Assembly: GCA_025617375.2 (NCBI GenBank)
Contig: JAMYGW020000012.1
Location: 744,001-808,000 of the forward strand
Length of the DNA: 64,000 nt
Source: Acarospora socialis
Taxonomy: Eukaryota; Ascomycota; Lecanoromycetes; Acarosporales; Acarosporaceae
Direction of reading: 5' to 3'
Part shown: positions 1 through 10,670 of the stretch, piece after piece
Layout of the letters: each line of letters begins with the position of its first letter
Numbering within the stretch: the first letter of the stretch is position 1
Notes under the pieces: generated by a model
Seen by the model: the letters and a program-made list of their open reading frames with translations, nothing else
Databases searched by the model: none
Told to the model about the DNA's origin: nothing
Program-made: the position numbers and the translations under genes

Positions 1-268
1 GACGACGGTGACGGTCAAAAAGACTACAACAACCGTCGGGGTGTGCAAGACCAGCCCGACGCCGCAACCGCCGCAAGTGCCCGACAGCGCAGATGTGGAG
101 ACCCCAGAGAACGAGACGCAAGATGCCGAGATGTCAGAAATCGAGCTCCCCCAAGACGAGCTATCGGAGGTTAAGACACCTGAGAGCGAGACCCAACAGG
201 TTGCAGCCCCAGAACTCGAGGTGCAAGAGTTCGAAATCCCAGAGGGGATGGAAGTGTTGGATTTTTAG
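1..268 (+). CDS. C-terminal end of an acidic, low-complexity protein (partial)
   Basis: An open frame runs in from the left edge and stops with TAG at 266-268. The visible 88 or so residues begin with a threonine/lysine run and continue as a glutamate- and proline-rich tail. Short imperfect units such as VETPENET and VKTPESET recur in it. No domain is visible and the rest of the gene lies outside the window, so no function can be given. The gene converges on the sideroflexin gene, with 118 bases between the two stop codons. The reading frame is chosen because it stays open to the edge and has a consistent acidic composition; an overlapping basic frame looks like its shadow. Confidence 0.55.
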   Translation, partial: TTVTVKKTTTTVGVCKTSPTPQPPQVPDSADVETPENETQDAEMSEIELPQDELSEVKTPESETQQVAAPELEVQEFEIPEGMEVLDF

Positions 269-386
269 GAGGATTTCGAGACACGAATGGGATCAAGTGA
301 TCCTTCTAATGGCAACTGGGGAAAGGGAAATACGCCATTACAGGCGTGATAATTCGTGATAGATATTTGATCGGAGTGACACTTGT

Positions 387-1645
387 TTATATTCCACGAT
401 TGAATTCAATTTTCCCATCTTTTCCTGCTTTGTCCCAAAATTCTTTCTCGAGGGTATGTGCGTCAACGGCTTGACGCTGAGGGAAGGCCGCTAGGGCTAA
501 GGGTAATGCGAAGATCGAGGTGGTTAATATCAAACCTAAGAAATTCAGTAAGCTCAATTCTCAACTCGGTGCGCAAATACAATACCAAGATTTACAGGCA
601 AAGTCATTCGTGGTCTCCTCTTCAACCATTCGGTCTGCTGTAGTCTGACGAGGATTAAAGGCGGTAGCACCATAATCGGTGTTGCATTGAGGACTCGACT
701 TAGTGCGGTCTCGCCCACCGCCAACGTAGCTGCCTTCTTGCTCTTTCCCAAACTTTGCACTTCGCTCCCGTCTCGCTCCCTTTGAGCCTTTTCCTCGTCG
801 CTCAGTACCGGAAACACATCAATTCCTTGCCTGATCTCCTCCCCACGCATTAAGAAAACGTTGAGCGCTCCAGCTGAGGCTACCGCTGCAAAAGGCACCA
901 GGCGCGTAAGTACAGTCTTTGTGCTGGGTGACAGTCGTTTTAGTCGGGGAACCATAGCATTCAAACCGAGAGCGACAGAGCATGATGCAGATACTGCGAG
1001 GAGGTACGATTTGACCATGGTTGAGGTGGCCATGGGAGTCGATTTATTGGCATTGGCGCTGTTAATGGCCACATTTAGGGACTGATTGGTGATTTGCCAT
1101 AGTAATGTCCCAGTTGTCTGCTTGTATAAGCAAATGTTTTACATTTCGGTGCGCAGTCTATACACACCTTCATTCCAGGAGTAAGCATCCCTGCTGTAAC
1201 CACCAGATTGGAAATGACGAAGCACGACATGCGGAATGGTAAGAACACTGGCTCGCCGGTATCTGCGAGGTGTCAGTATACCATGCTCTCCACCTTTCAT
1301 TCGTCAAGCGCACCGGGATGCAGTGTCGAGTCCACGATCTTCTTTGCCTGCCATAGCTCTGGTGTCATAGACGGGATGTGGCCCAGTTTGTATGCCGAGA
1401 TAAGCTGCTTGGCATGCTCGAGGCCTGAAGTCGAGACGAAGAGTGTTCTTCAAGGTCCTCTATTAGCAACGGAAGAAGTGATAACGCTATTGCAGTATAC
1501 CTACCACACCATTTGGTGAGGCAGTGCCGAGCGGTCCTCACCTAGGATCTGCCAGTTCCGCCGATTGCTTCACACGTCCCCAGTAGGTGTTCAGGTTGTA
1601 TCTTGATGCGGGAAGCTCCCGACTACCTGGTAAAGAGGCGGACAT
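387..1645 (-). CDS. FSF1: Sideroflexin (mitochondrial serine/tricarboxylate carrier family)
   Basis: This gene encodes a sideroflexin, a multi-pass inner mitochondrial membrane protein; family members carry serine into mitochondria for one-carbon metabolism. Five exons join to 337 residues: 1645-1542, 1447-1314, 1262-1168, 1117-586 and 535-387. The introns are 94, 51, 50 and 50 bases, all GT-AG. The family signature HPDTGEPVFLPFRMS is split by intron 2. Other conserved stretches are VPFAAVASAGALNVFLMRG, the GKSKKAATLAVGETALSRV block and the PRMTLPVNLG segment. The last exon restores the hydrophobic end LILTTSIFALPLALAAFPQR, which is lost if intron 4 is read through. The ATG at 1645 begins MSASLPGSRELP, typical of fungal members. 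Length and order match the family, so the assignment is firm; the exact substrate is inferred. Confidence 0.95.
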
Positions 1646-2275
1646 GGTAAGGAAGATCAGGAAGCTTTCAGTAGACCCTCGTTCGTCACAGAGCCAGCCC
1701 AGTTAATCGCAGCATCCAATGGTGAAGGACCAATATTTGGTGTTGAGATGGAATCTGATGTTGAACGAGAACGAAGCTGGTCCCTCCGTTACCGCTCTTT
1801 GGCGATTACGCTAATGATAAGATAAGGTAGGTAGGCAGCGGCCCCGCCATATCGGGCCTCGGGCCATTGACAGACCGCCTTCGGAAGTTTGCCCTACAAC
1901 AACCTTATCAATACTGGTGAACCTAGATCCTCGCTCACTACTCGCAAGTAATAGTTGAAACAATGGTTGTCCTGATCCCTCCATATGATAGCAGGGTCCT
2001 AAAGGTCTGGCTCGCGGCCTGCAATTGCGCAAGAGGGCACTCAAACACACTTGAGATTCCCGAAAACGGTTACATACACCATGTTGGTGGGATCGCGGAA
2101 CGGGATTTAGCAGTCTACAAGGCAACATCTCGACTCAGTCCAAACACCATGGAAGGAATTTCACCTCCTTAGCAATGCATTCATAAACAAGAACTCCTGT
2201 GTTACATCAAGCCGAACCATCTCCGTCACCGCCTCCACTCTTCGAGCCAAAACAGACGATTGTCTTCTCCGTCCA
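1646..2275. other. Intergenic, no gene seen
   Basis: This stretch separates the sideroflexin start from the 3' end of the secreted-protein gene. Open frames on both strands are short and lack protein-like composition or splice support. It should hold the sideroflexin promoter and 5' UTR, but I see no clear core element. Confidence 0.4.
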
Positions 2276-2948
2276 TTAGATGTGTCCCATGACGACAAGC
2301 TGGACATCAATTGCATCTCCTACAAAAATCAAAGTCAGCTTCAGCCCTTCCTCTCACCGCTTGGACACTTACCAACGTATCCATTGGGCTTGATATACAC
2401 CTGCTGCGTCGCATCCTTTGTATTCTCGACGGCGAAGCCTATTCTTCGCATCAGATCACGCACGTCACCAGCAGCTGAAGAGATAAGATACCTTCAGCCC
2501 CATCCGGCCGCAACACCAAGATCTGCTTCCCATGTTTATCACAGGCGTACATAGCTGTAAACGTCCTCGGATTGTCGACGAAATCGAACTTCCACGGCAC
2601 CAGCACCGGCGGGAAGATCTCGATGGTGGGTAGATCGTAGGCGAGTCTGCCGCCGATGATGGAAAGGTGGCCGTCTTTGAAGCCGAAATCCATGAGTTCG
2701 CCCGCCTGGCCGAGGATGGGGGTTTCCTCCACCGAGGGCGGTGTGCGGAGGAGGCGGAGAGGCTTGCCATCCACGGCATGCTCGTGTTGGGCGGAGGCCG
2801 TCAGGTTGATCACATGATCGAAGCCGACGAAGGCGATTGCGGGCACGACGCAGGGTTTTTTGTTGTTCGCATCTTTCGATGTAGGTTCCGCGGATAGGAA
2901 AGGTAGGGCGAGGAGGCCAATGAGAGGGATGAAGATATGAGAATGCAT
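2276..2948 (-). CDS. Small secreted protein of unknown function
   Basis: Three exons (2948-2492, 2438-2373, 2319-2276) with two 53-base GT-AG introns give 188 residues. The protein starts with a clear signal peptide, a short head followed by the hydrophobic run IFIPLIGLLALPFLSA, and probably is cleaved near residue 20. The remainder has few cysteines, one N-glycosylation sequon (NLT), and alternating beta-like stretches around FKDGHLSIIGGRLAYDLP. The last exon ends DAIDVQLVVMGHI. Reading through intron 1 gives an unrelated tail and a stop, so the spliced model is preferred. I do not recognise a family. A secreted or vacuolar role is inferred from the leader alone. It has its own TATA-like promoter about 70 bases upstream. 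Confidence 0.72.
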
Positions 2949-3698
2949 TGCGATGAATTTGACCGACTGAGAAAAATAAAACGTTTGATGATGGTTGAAA
3001 GAAATCCCCGACTCTCTACTTATAGAGTAGACATGTAAGACGTTCTCTCCTCACGCCGAGATCTGACTCCCGTATCGAATGCACGGCTATGGGCTCCATT
3101 GCTCGTACTCGTATATCGGTCAGCCCGTCCCACATACGATACAGAGGGGTTGAATGTCTCACATATCATTGATCAAACATTCTGGGACTTTCCTGCTTTA
3201 GGTTTCGGTGAAGCACAATAACAGTAGGGCTTGGCAGACTTAACCATAAGAAGCGGCTTGGCTTTGATATACGAGAATCATGGGATCACGAGGTGGCTCG
3301 ATCCTCGCATGCTTTTTATAAGGTAAGAGCATAGTGTTTGTTAGTAACGCTTGCTGAAGTTCGGTAGTCGCCTTGATTGGTGGTTGTAGCGTAGGGCAAT
3401 GCGCTTCGAGATGCTTAAAGCACGTATTCAAGCCACCAGCGAGGACTATTTCGTGGCGCCGCACGTCCAGACCGTCAAAACAGGATGACACATTTATTAA
3501 CAAGCCCCTGCCCTATAAATAGTAACGCCTTCAATGCAGAGAGTATCTGATCGGGTCTGCCAGTACAATATTTGACGGTTGAACCTAGGAAGGGCAGTAG
3601 AAACTGGAAGTAAACTATTTGCTTGGTAAGCATACAATTCCCCACTATCAAATCGGAGGTAGAGACATATATTTTACTAACACCGAGTTTTTGATATT
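2949..3698. other. Intergenic, promoter side of the secreted-protein gene and tRNA
   Basis: Apart from the TATA-like element I see no gene here. Frames on the minus strand at 3240-3753 run across the tRNA or lack any recognisable composition. Confidence 0.4.
3019..3024 (-). promoter_or_regulatory. TATA-like element of the secreted-protein gene
   Basis: On the minus strand this reads TATAAG, about 70 bases before the ATG at 2948. It lies inside a small palindrome (CTCTACTTATAGAG on the plus strand). Position and sequence fit a core promoter, but this is inference. Confidence 0.35.
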
Positions 3699-3783
3699 GG
3701 TCGCGTGGCCTAATGGCTAAGGCGTTGGTTTTCGGTAGTTTGCTATCCACCAAAGATTGGGCGTTCGAATCGCCCCGTGATCG
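3699..3783 (+). tRNA. tRNA-Arg (anticodon UCG) with a 12-base intron
   Basis: The sequence folds as a complete cloverleaf. The acceptor stem GGTCGCG pairs with CGTGATC, with two G-U pairs. The D stem is GCCT/AGGC with an 8-base loop. The anticodon stem TTGGT/ACCAA encloses 19 bases, that is a 7-base loop plus a 12-base intron after position 37. The T arm is GGGCG-TTCGAAT-CGCCC and the discriminator base is G. The anticodon TCG reads CGA arginine codons. T-rich stretches just downstream (TTTT near 3793, then TTTTT) fit RNA polymerase III termination. The canonical intron place and full pairing argue for a working gene rather than a relic. Confidence 0.92.
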
Positions 3784-5884
3784 AGTGATTGTTGTTTTGC
3801 CTTTTTAGCTCGCAGAGCTCTGGAATGCTGTGACTATCATGAATCTATGAGAAATAGTGGTTGAAATTTGACGTGGGCTTGTTAGCGGCGTTCTTAGGGC
3901 TCCATGACCGTCCCTCGCTACCTGGTAAAGTTCTGTGCCCAGATATATCTTTTACACTTAGCTCCGTTGTCAAATAGACGCAGTGAGGTTAAGAGTCTTG
4001 AGTTAACGTCGTCGATCTCAAGAAACTTCTTATTATTGCTAGAGGGGGATCTCGGGGATCCTCATCTTTGCTATCGCGACACTCAGCTCATTGAACAGCA
4101 GAGGTAGATCAACACTGTCCACCCTTCTGGAAGGGAGCGACGACCTTGCCTTTAAGCGTCTAAGCCAATATCTGTCTCTACTCATGAGAAGGCCTGGAGA
4201 GAGCTTCAGCACAAGCCTTCATGTGCTGAGGTCGTTCCTGAATTGGGCCATAACCATGGATGTATCAATGCTGACTCGTTGGGTCCCAGGCAGCCACGTG
4301 GGCCACTATTTGTGAAGCTTGTGAACCAAACAGGCTCAGACTCTACCTTTCCTTCCCCCACAGAGGACTGATCAATTACAAGTATGTCAAATCAGAGTCG
4401 TAGACAGTAGTACTGGAGTTTTAAGGATCTGTTCTATAGAGCAACCAAGGATGGCCACGTCCTTGGAGGTGCGGCAGACAGTGGCCGAATCATTTAAAAG
4501 TTTGAGATATGGTTCGAAGGCGCACACTGACATCTTATGTCCGTCTTAGGCGATGTCCTTGGTCCCACAGGACCTTTCAATGTGACTGGCCAGGTAGCAG
4601 ACCTTTGGCAGATGATTTTGTGGTGAAACTGGGCTTTATAAGCATCGTTTCTCCAGAACGAGATTGCATGTACGAGTACATAACTTACAACCGGGCAGAT
4701 TACTTCTTTGGTAAAGCGGGCTTCTGGTGGCTTGGAAAGCCCGATGCTTTTTATACAGTTATGTTCGTAGACTCATACTTATACTAGGTAGGTACAAATA
4801 CCTTCGGTATGGGTGACCCCTCGCTTAACTTTTAAGGCTGAATTTCGACGAGGGGTCTGGTCCGGGACGAAGTTATTCTTGAGAATGTGATAAATCGATT
4901 GGCTGCGGTGAGCATGCAGCAGTAATCTCATGACTGCATTTCTGGGCTGATCTGGATAGTGCACCTCTCTGGTAAAGCTGTTGAAGTGGCACATGTACTG
5001 TGAAATTGGAACCTGAAAGCTGTAGGCTGTAGCCTCTACCGAGTAGGCGTAATCGACCTTGACCCTGCTCGGAGCCACAAATCTACCCTAATAATATCCA
5101 AGAAAGGTACCGTCATTCCGCTGGAAAGGCTTTTCGTTCCCCCTACCGTCATAAATGCATAGTTGCTTTCATTTTACACCGTGCCGTCTCCGCCAATACA
5201 GAACCATGAAGCGAGGTCGGAGTCTTATCCGCCGCCAGTATAGGAGGACGTAGCCCGATATCTTCCACTCTCAGGAGATCGTGGAAGAGATTTGGTTACT
5301 CAGAATCTTTTCATGCCAGATTTGAACTTCCGGTATTGCCTGCGGACCCTCTCGAGCGATGTCGAGTTCATCGTCCTCCGAAAGCTGCTGATTCGAGCCT
5401 TGCATGGGCAAGCCGGGCCTATTGCACCTATGCGCTCTTGCCCTTGATTGCGGACCGTCCGAAAGTCAGGGCAAGCAGATATCAGCATCATCTGTCCAGC
5501 GCCGATTATATCCTGACATTGCTTGACTGTCTTTCACGATCGAGGGCACCTAAACTTGGAGGGCTTGAAAAGCATTTTGAACGAACCCCTACGAAATACG
5601 ACAGAACCGGGTCCGCTGCTTGCCCAACCCTACCGTCAACATATACAACTCCCTTGGTGCCCTATATGCTCGTTCTACCACGACCATAATGTCAAAAGCA
5701 TAGCTGCTGTGACCCTACCCCACCATCCAGCTTCTATCCTCTCTGGAACGGTACTGCAAGCTAAGGCTCTCTATATTGGATACCGAGAATTGTTGAGGGT
5801 ACTTATACTAGGTGGGTTCTGCGATGAGCTGGGACCAAGCGGGTTATAGGTACGGAAGCCTTGACGTCCAAAGAGCTCCATGAC
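3784..5884. other. Gene-poor stretch, nothing recognised
   Basis: About 2.1 kb holds only short frames with mixed codon use on both strands. None shows a domain, a signal peptide or a plausible exon chain. The part near 5850-6047 probably contains the 5' exon and UTR of the PHD-finger gene. Decayed repeats are possible but I cannot name any. Confidence 0.35.
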
Positions 5885-6047
5885 ATGTTAAACGTGCCAC
5901 GGAAGAGCGACATTGTGTCACCGAGAAGCGTGGAGGTGCCACGTTTCGATTTGTATTCCTCTTTTTGTCACCAAAAACATGTCTGGTCAAAGATGAAACA
6001 TATCGTTTTTGATAGAGCAACTACTAACATCGATGTTGACCGTCTAG

Positions 6048-8600
6048 CTTCAGCTACTCTCCTACCGGGCAGTCCCCGACGCTGACCAAGAGTCCTACTT
6101 CTGCAACTTCCGGCAACCCTTCCCTTCAAACGCCGAAGTCTGAGTTAAGCTTCTTTGAATCGCCAGTGACTTGGAATACAGCAGATCTCAACAGCGGTAG
6201 CCCCCCACTTCCAAAAACACCTCAGCGCCTCGCTGCCACAGTTTCTGCAAAGCGAAGTTTAGACACACCTATTCAAAAGAGACGGACGTATAGCGAGGAT
6301 CTAGAGGTTGAGCTTTCATCTCATGTTCATCATTTCTCTCCGAACCCAAGTCTTGAATTGCCCCCGGTCGAGCCATCGCGTCAATTGTCATCATCTCCCA
6401 ATCCTTCTTCATCTAAACGTTCTCGTCTCAAGTGCGAACGGCTCGAGTGCCCGCAAGGTTCACTCGGTCCAGCCCGCAAAGACGCCATCAAGATGCGGTC
6501 AGCCGGCTCTATGCAGACTCCTCCACCAACTAGCACCTCGGCGTCCAAACGGAAGGCCAAGCAAGCGCAGGTAGCACAATTGGTTCAGGATTCAGCCTCG
6601 AGGGTGAGAAAGTTGTCCTCACCGACCATCGCTCAGCCAGTCAATCACGAGCCAAACACCGACTTCATGCAGCCTTCTCCGCAATTCTTTCCTGGTCTCG
6701 AGTTCTCCCCTGATGTTTTTGGTTATCCGTCAGCAGGGCCTGCAACGGCACCGGTATACCCTCAGCAAAAGCTGTTTTGGGATCCAGACACTAGCATTGG
6801 TCCGATGGATATGGACTTTTCTGGCGGAGGGCTTGACATGTTCGAATCAAATCCACCTTTCGATTTCAATCATTACGTGCCAACAGAGGCTGCACCAGAA
6901 CCTGTTTCAGCAACGTCAACTTTCTGTATGGGATCCGATGGGCAGAATCCCGTAGCCGAGACGAATGCATACCATTTATTTACTACAAAGACTTCCATAC
7001 CAGACATGTCTACGTACGCAACTTCAACAGCCCACGCTCCTACAAAGAAGTTTGCCGTCAAGCCAATGACTGTGGATCATGCGGTAGATCCAAACCTGCT
7101 TCTCAGTACCCACGGTCTCCAAGATACATCACAAGGCAAGGGTAACTCCATGACCAAGCCTGCTAGAGAGATTCGACAACCATATCTACACCAGATGCAA
7201 GAGTCGCGGAGGGAAAAAGAAGTTGAGCGTTCCCGGAGATCAAGATCGAGGCACACTTCACACACGTCGTCTTCACAGGCGACGGAACCCAAACACGAGA
7301 AGAGACCACGTCTGGACCGTAGATCTACCGATACTGCCCTTGGCAAAGGCGGCAGTACCAGTCGGAAGCACAGCCAAGGGTCCTCGTATCACCGCTCCAA
7401 GGTTGAGAAAGAGCGGGAGAATGGACATCTGCAAAGGAAATTGTCGCCCATAAAGTCACAATCGTTCGACATAAGTTCCGCAATCGTGGAACACCCGAGA
7501 CTTCGGCCTCAAACAAGTGTCACGCTCACCATTGATGACAATGGTCGTGCAAGGACTGAAACTAAGTTGACGAGAGAAGAATCGGAGTCGGAGACAGATC
7601 AAGAGGCTGAGAGGATTGACCGTAGGACGTGGGGACACAGCGATAGCGAAAGCTCCGAGGAGGCAGATGCAGATATCGCAACGAGTTTCTATTCCTCATT
7701 TACGTTTCCGAGTTCGAAACAACCGAAGCTGGCACGCTTCTCGACAGATTCCATATCTCATTCGAAGAAGTCATCTTACTCATCGACCTATACGTCTTCT
7801 CGATCGGAGCATACCATGTCCGACCGAGGGCCAGCTTCGCAAATTGGCTATCGATCTTCACTTGGCTCTAAAGGGCCCAACCGTTCAGATATTCAAAACT
7901 CTCATGGTGCTGGTTCGCTGTCATCAGGGATCAAGTCGGAGTTTGGCCCTAGCACAGCAGGTGACTTGGCGAGTGAGGCAGAAACGGTTGTGGATTCTGA
8001 CCAAGCAAAAGGAGACGCACAGCACGCTCTGAAAAGAGTGATGAAAGATAGGGCAAGGAATAAGAGGACAGAGAAAAGCTCGTTGTCCAGTTCCAAAACT
8101 CGGGAGAAGCCACGTCGTCAGGCTCTCCGACCTACCAAGTATCAAGCGCACTCTTCGTCAAGCCATCAACCTGTGCTCACCACACCGACCAAAATCCAGC
8201 CTCACAATGTCTACGACCCCACCTACAACATATCACCCACCACGATTACCGACCCGGACCTCACATCGCCGAGCACCGACCGGGGTAGTTCCGCCAGCGA
8301 TAGTACTCGATGTGTCTGTCTCACGTCCGAAAGTGGCGGTCATCTGATGATCCAATGGTACGAGCGTTCTGCAACCACAGTGCGAGCAACAGAGCTGATA
8401 TATCTAGTGATTCATGCAAAAAATGGCTTCACGTCAGATGCATCGGTCTCGCTCCAGAACGAATCCCCGCGGTATACGTCTGCATCTACTGCACCGGACA
8501 CACTTCACATGTTAGGGGAGGACGGGTCCATGGACCTCCCAGACCTAGAAACATCATACCCTCCTCACCGTTGGGCCATAAGTCACATACTTTTCGTTAG
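6048..8600 (+). CDS. PHD-finger protein, serine-rich (probable chromatin reader); 5' exon unresolved
   Basis: The main exon starts after a GT-AG acceptor at 6046-6047, preceded by a good branch site (ACTAAC at about 6023), and runs to 8357. A 50-base intron (8358-8407) then joins it to a last exon ending TAG at 8600, giving about 833 residues from 6048. The splice creates a full PHD finger: CVC, then GGHLMIQC-DSC, KKWLHVRC, and CIYC. These supply the Cys4-His-Cys3 zinc ligands typical of readers of histone H3 tails. The rest is disordered, with a WNTAD motif near the start, basic runs and many serines. The start codon is not settled. One possible first exon is 5885-5952, whose frame fits the acceptor; an ATG at 5979 does not give a matching phase. 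The exact complex is unknown. Confidence 0.8.
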
Positions 8601-9658
8601 TCTCGATGTCTCTACCAGCTATAGCGCTGGAACCTGTATGGTAATGTATAACAAAGTGTTGGCTGGACGAAGTACATCGTGTCTCACGATTCTTCGCCCT
8701 GCTGAATGCTGCCCTCGTAGATGTTCCCGGCAGGTATGCAAAGCACTGCGTGTGGACGTCTTAGGGCAGCTGCTCATGCTGTATAGCGTCAGAGGCGGTC
8801 TCTGATACCATAAGCGGTTGAGTTCCTCCATGAACACATTGCCCACAAGGGCCCTTGGCCCGCTTACCCGATTTGGAGACTTCTTCTCGACTCTCATCGA
8901 ATGTAGCAGATTTTCTCGCCCCCCTTTCGCACCCTTTGCCTCCCAGTCCCCACCTTGTCCACCTCGTCGTCGCCGCGACCCATTGAACGAGCCAAGATGA
9001 TCTGCCGCGTATGCGAGGGTATTTGAGCCAGATTGGATTATATGCAGTAGTGGCAAGACCAATGCACGCCGTTGCCGCTTCGCCGGACCCTTCCCAATCT
9101 CCAGCCTGCTACTACTGACAAACGCCTTTCGAGCCTATCGATAAAAGACACACGTGCTACTCTCAGCATACATCGTCCGCTCATAAGTTGGCTGGTCAAT
9201 GCAGACCTTTGATGATTGTGAACAAGACTCTTCCACCGCTCTGCTGGGCGGTAGGGTTCTTCACAACTATGTGACGTTTATTGTGATTTGTTTTCTTTAT
9301 GTAGGACGATGAGCCCTAGGGGATGAGATGTAAGGTCTCGCGGACGGAAGTGTGCTCAGCAACTCATGCAACTGCTGACATCACATAAGTAGCTTGAGTT
9401 TGCTCATAAACTGCCAGTGCTGCGCTTTAGTTTCGATCCCAAGTAATGCTTGCTCTGATTTTACAACGCATATATGTCACGGAGAGCACTCACTGCCGTC
9501 AATTGTATGCGCCCCAGCTTCCTCCTCCGATAAGAGGATGGAGTTCTATTCTCTCGACAAGTATTAAAAGAAACCTACCCCGTCGACTTCTTCGACGTCA
9601 AGTTCCTGGGTCAACTACTGCTTCTGACTCTACTTTTCACTAGCTTCATCGCTCATAA
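8601..9658. other. Intergenic, no gene seen
   Basis: This is the 3' flank of the PHD-finger gene up to the transposon. Frames on both strands lack ATG starts or recognisable content, and one proline/arginine-rich frame at 8818-9000 looks accidental. I see no RNA gene. Confidence 0.35.
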
Positions 9659-9666
9659 GGTACGAA

Positions 9667-9948
9667 TAGGGTGACCGTCGGGCCAGCCTGACCCTGACCC
9701 GACCCGGCTTGACCCTGGCCCGACCCGCGGGTCGGGTCAGAAATTTTGGCCCGCGGGTCGGGTCAGGGTCAAACCAATTGCTCTGACCCGACCCGCGGGT
9801 CAATCAGGGTCAGAATATATACTATTATTAGAAATTTTGAGCCTCAATCTATTGATCTAGGGCTAGATTTCGTTAGAAATAAGCGTTAGATATACTATAT
9901 TTAGTATGGACGGGTTGCCAAGCCCGACCCGACCCGACGGCCACCCTA
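9667..9948. mobile_element. Non-autonomous hAT-type MITE with 8-base target duplication
   Basis: The 282-base element begins TAGGGTGACCGTCGGG and ends with its near-perfect inverse, CCCGACGGCCACCCTA, with one mismatch in 16. It is flanked by the exact 8-base direct repeat GGTACGAA at 9659-9666 and 9949-9956. An 8-base duplication with TAGGG-type ends is the hallmark of hAT transposons. There is no room for a transposase, so it must have been moved by an element elsewhere. Inside are several copies of a GACCC/GGGTC motif arranged as palindromes (for example GACCCGCGGGTC), a form often seen as subterminal repeats, followed by an AT-rich half. The intact duplication suggests a fairly recent insertion. 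Confidence 0.88.
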
Positions 9949-9956
9949 GGTACGAA

Positions 9957-10670
9957 AGAAGGGGCCTGATCGAATCAGTATCTGGCAGCTTACCGTCCAT
10001 CCTGAGTATTCACAACCAAGGAGCGTCGCGATCGTACACTCTCTGGAGGACCCTTTTTTAGAATAAGATGGTGGGTAGGGATTTGTGGTGGAGGACGGGC
10101 AACGGGCGAGTAGAGATTCCGCAAGGGGTGCAGGCGGGGGGGGGTGGGGGGGGTGGGGGGGGGGGGTGTAGTTGGTGTTTGAAGGTTAGGGTTGCGGCGA
10201 GGGGTGCAGTGGAGGAGATAGGTAAGGGCGGACGTAGGCGAGGGGGATGGTGGTGGTTGTGGGGCGTGGAGATGTTTATTTGCATGGCAGTCTGTGGTGC
10301 TGATGCTGGTGGGGTTAGGGCTAGGTTGGGCTTTGTTGGTTGCGGTCTTGGCGGTCTCTTTGGTAGCTTCTAGAGTTGTGGGTCTAGAAGTTTGACGATA
10401 GTTGTGAGTTGATAGAGAGCTTCGTTTGAGGGGTGGAAGGAGGTTCGAAGCTTGAAGTCACCGTTGATATTGCATCGTGCACTTGTCTGGGTAACAGCTT
10501 AATGATTGTATATAAGCCAATCGCACGAGTCGTGCCAAAACCACGTCTCATCGTTACGTGAACCCAAGCTGGTTAGCTGCAAGAGGGAAGATCTAGACAA
10601 TTAGCCAGCTCACAAGATAAGCTACCTATCCGTTTTAAAAGCAATCCTTCACTCCACAACATTTACACGC
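9957..10670. other. Intergenic, strongly G-skewed
   Basis: This is the 3' flank of the Hrr1-like gene. From about 10060 to 10380 the plus strand is very rich in G, with a long interrupted G-run. The frames there (glycine-rich or proline-rich) follow from the composition and are not credible genes. Confidence 0.4.
10136..10166 (+). repeat. Interrupted poly-G run, possible G-quadruplex
   Basis: Nine, eight and twelve G's in a row are separated by single T's. The run can fold into stacked G-quartets and is prone to length error in sequencing. Confidence 0.85.

Noticed and set aside
4770-5815. The 14-base word TACTTATACTAGGT present twice (about 4776 and 5799)
   Set aside because: A few exact 14-base matches are expected by chance in 64 kb, and the flanks do not match, so it is not evidence of a repeat family.
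5979-5985. ATGTCTG as first exon of the PHD-finger gene
   Set aside because: It reads attractively, but its phase does not match the acceptor at 6047: the downstream frame would stop within about 40 bases. The start is therefore left open.
10058-10373. Glycine-rich (plus) and proline-rich (minus) frames around the G-run
   Set aside because: Composition alone produces these frames; there is no conserved segment and no splice support.
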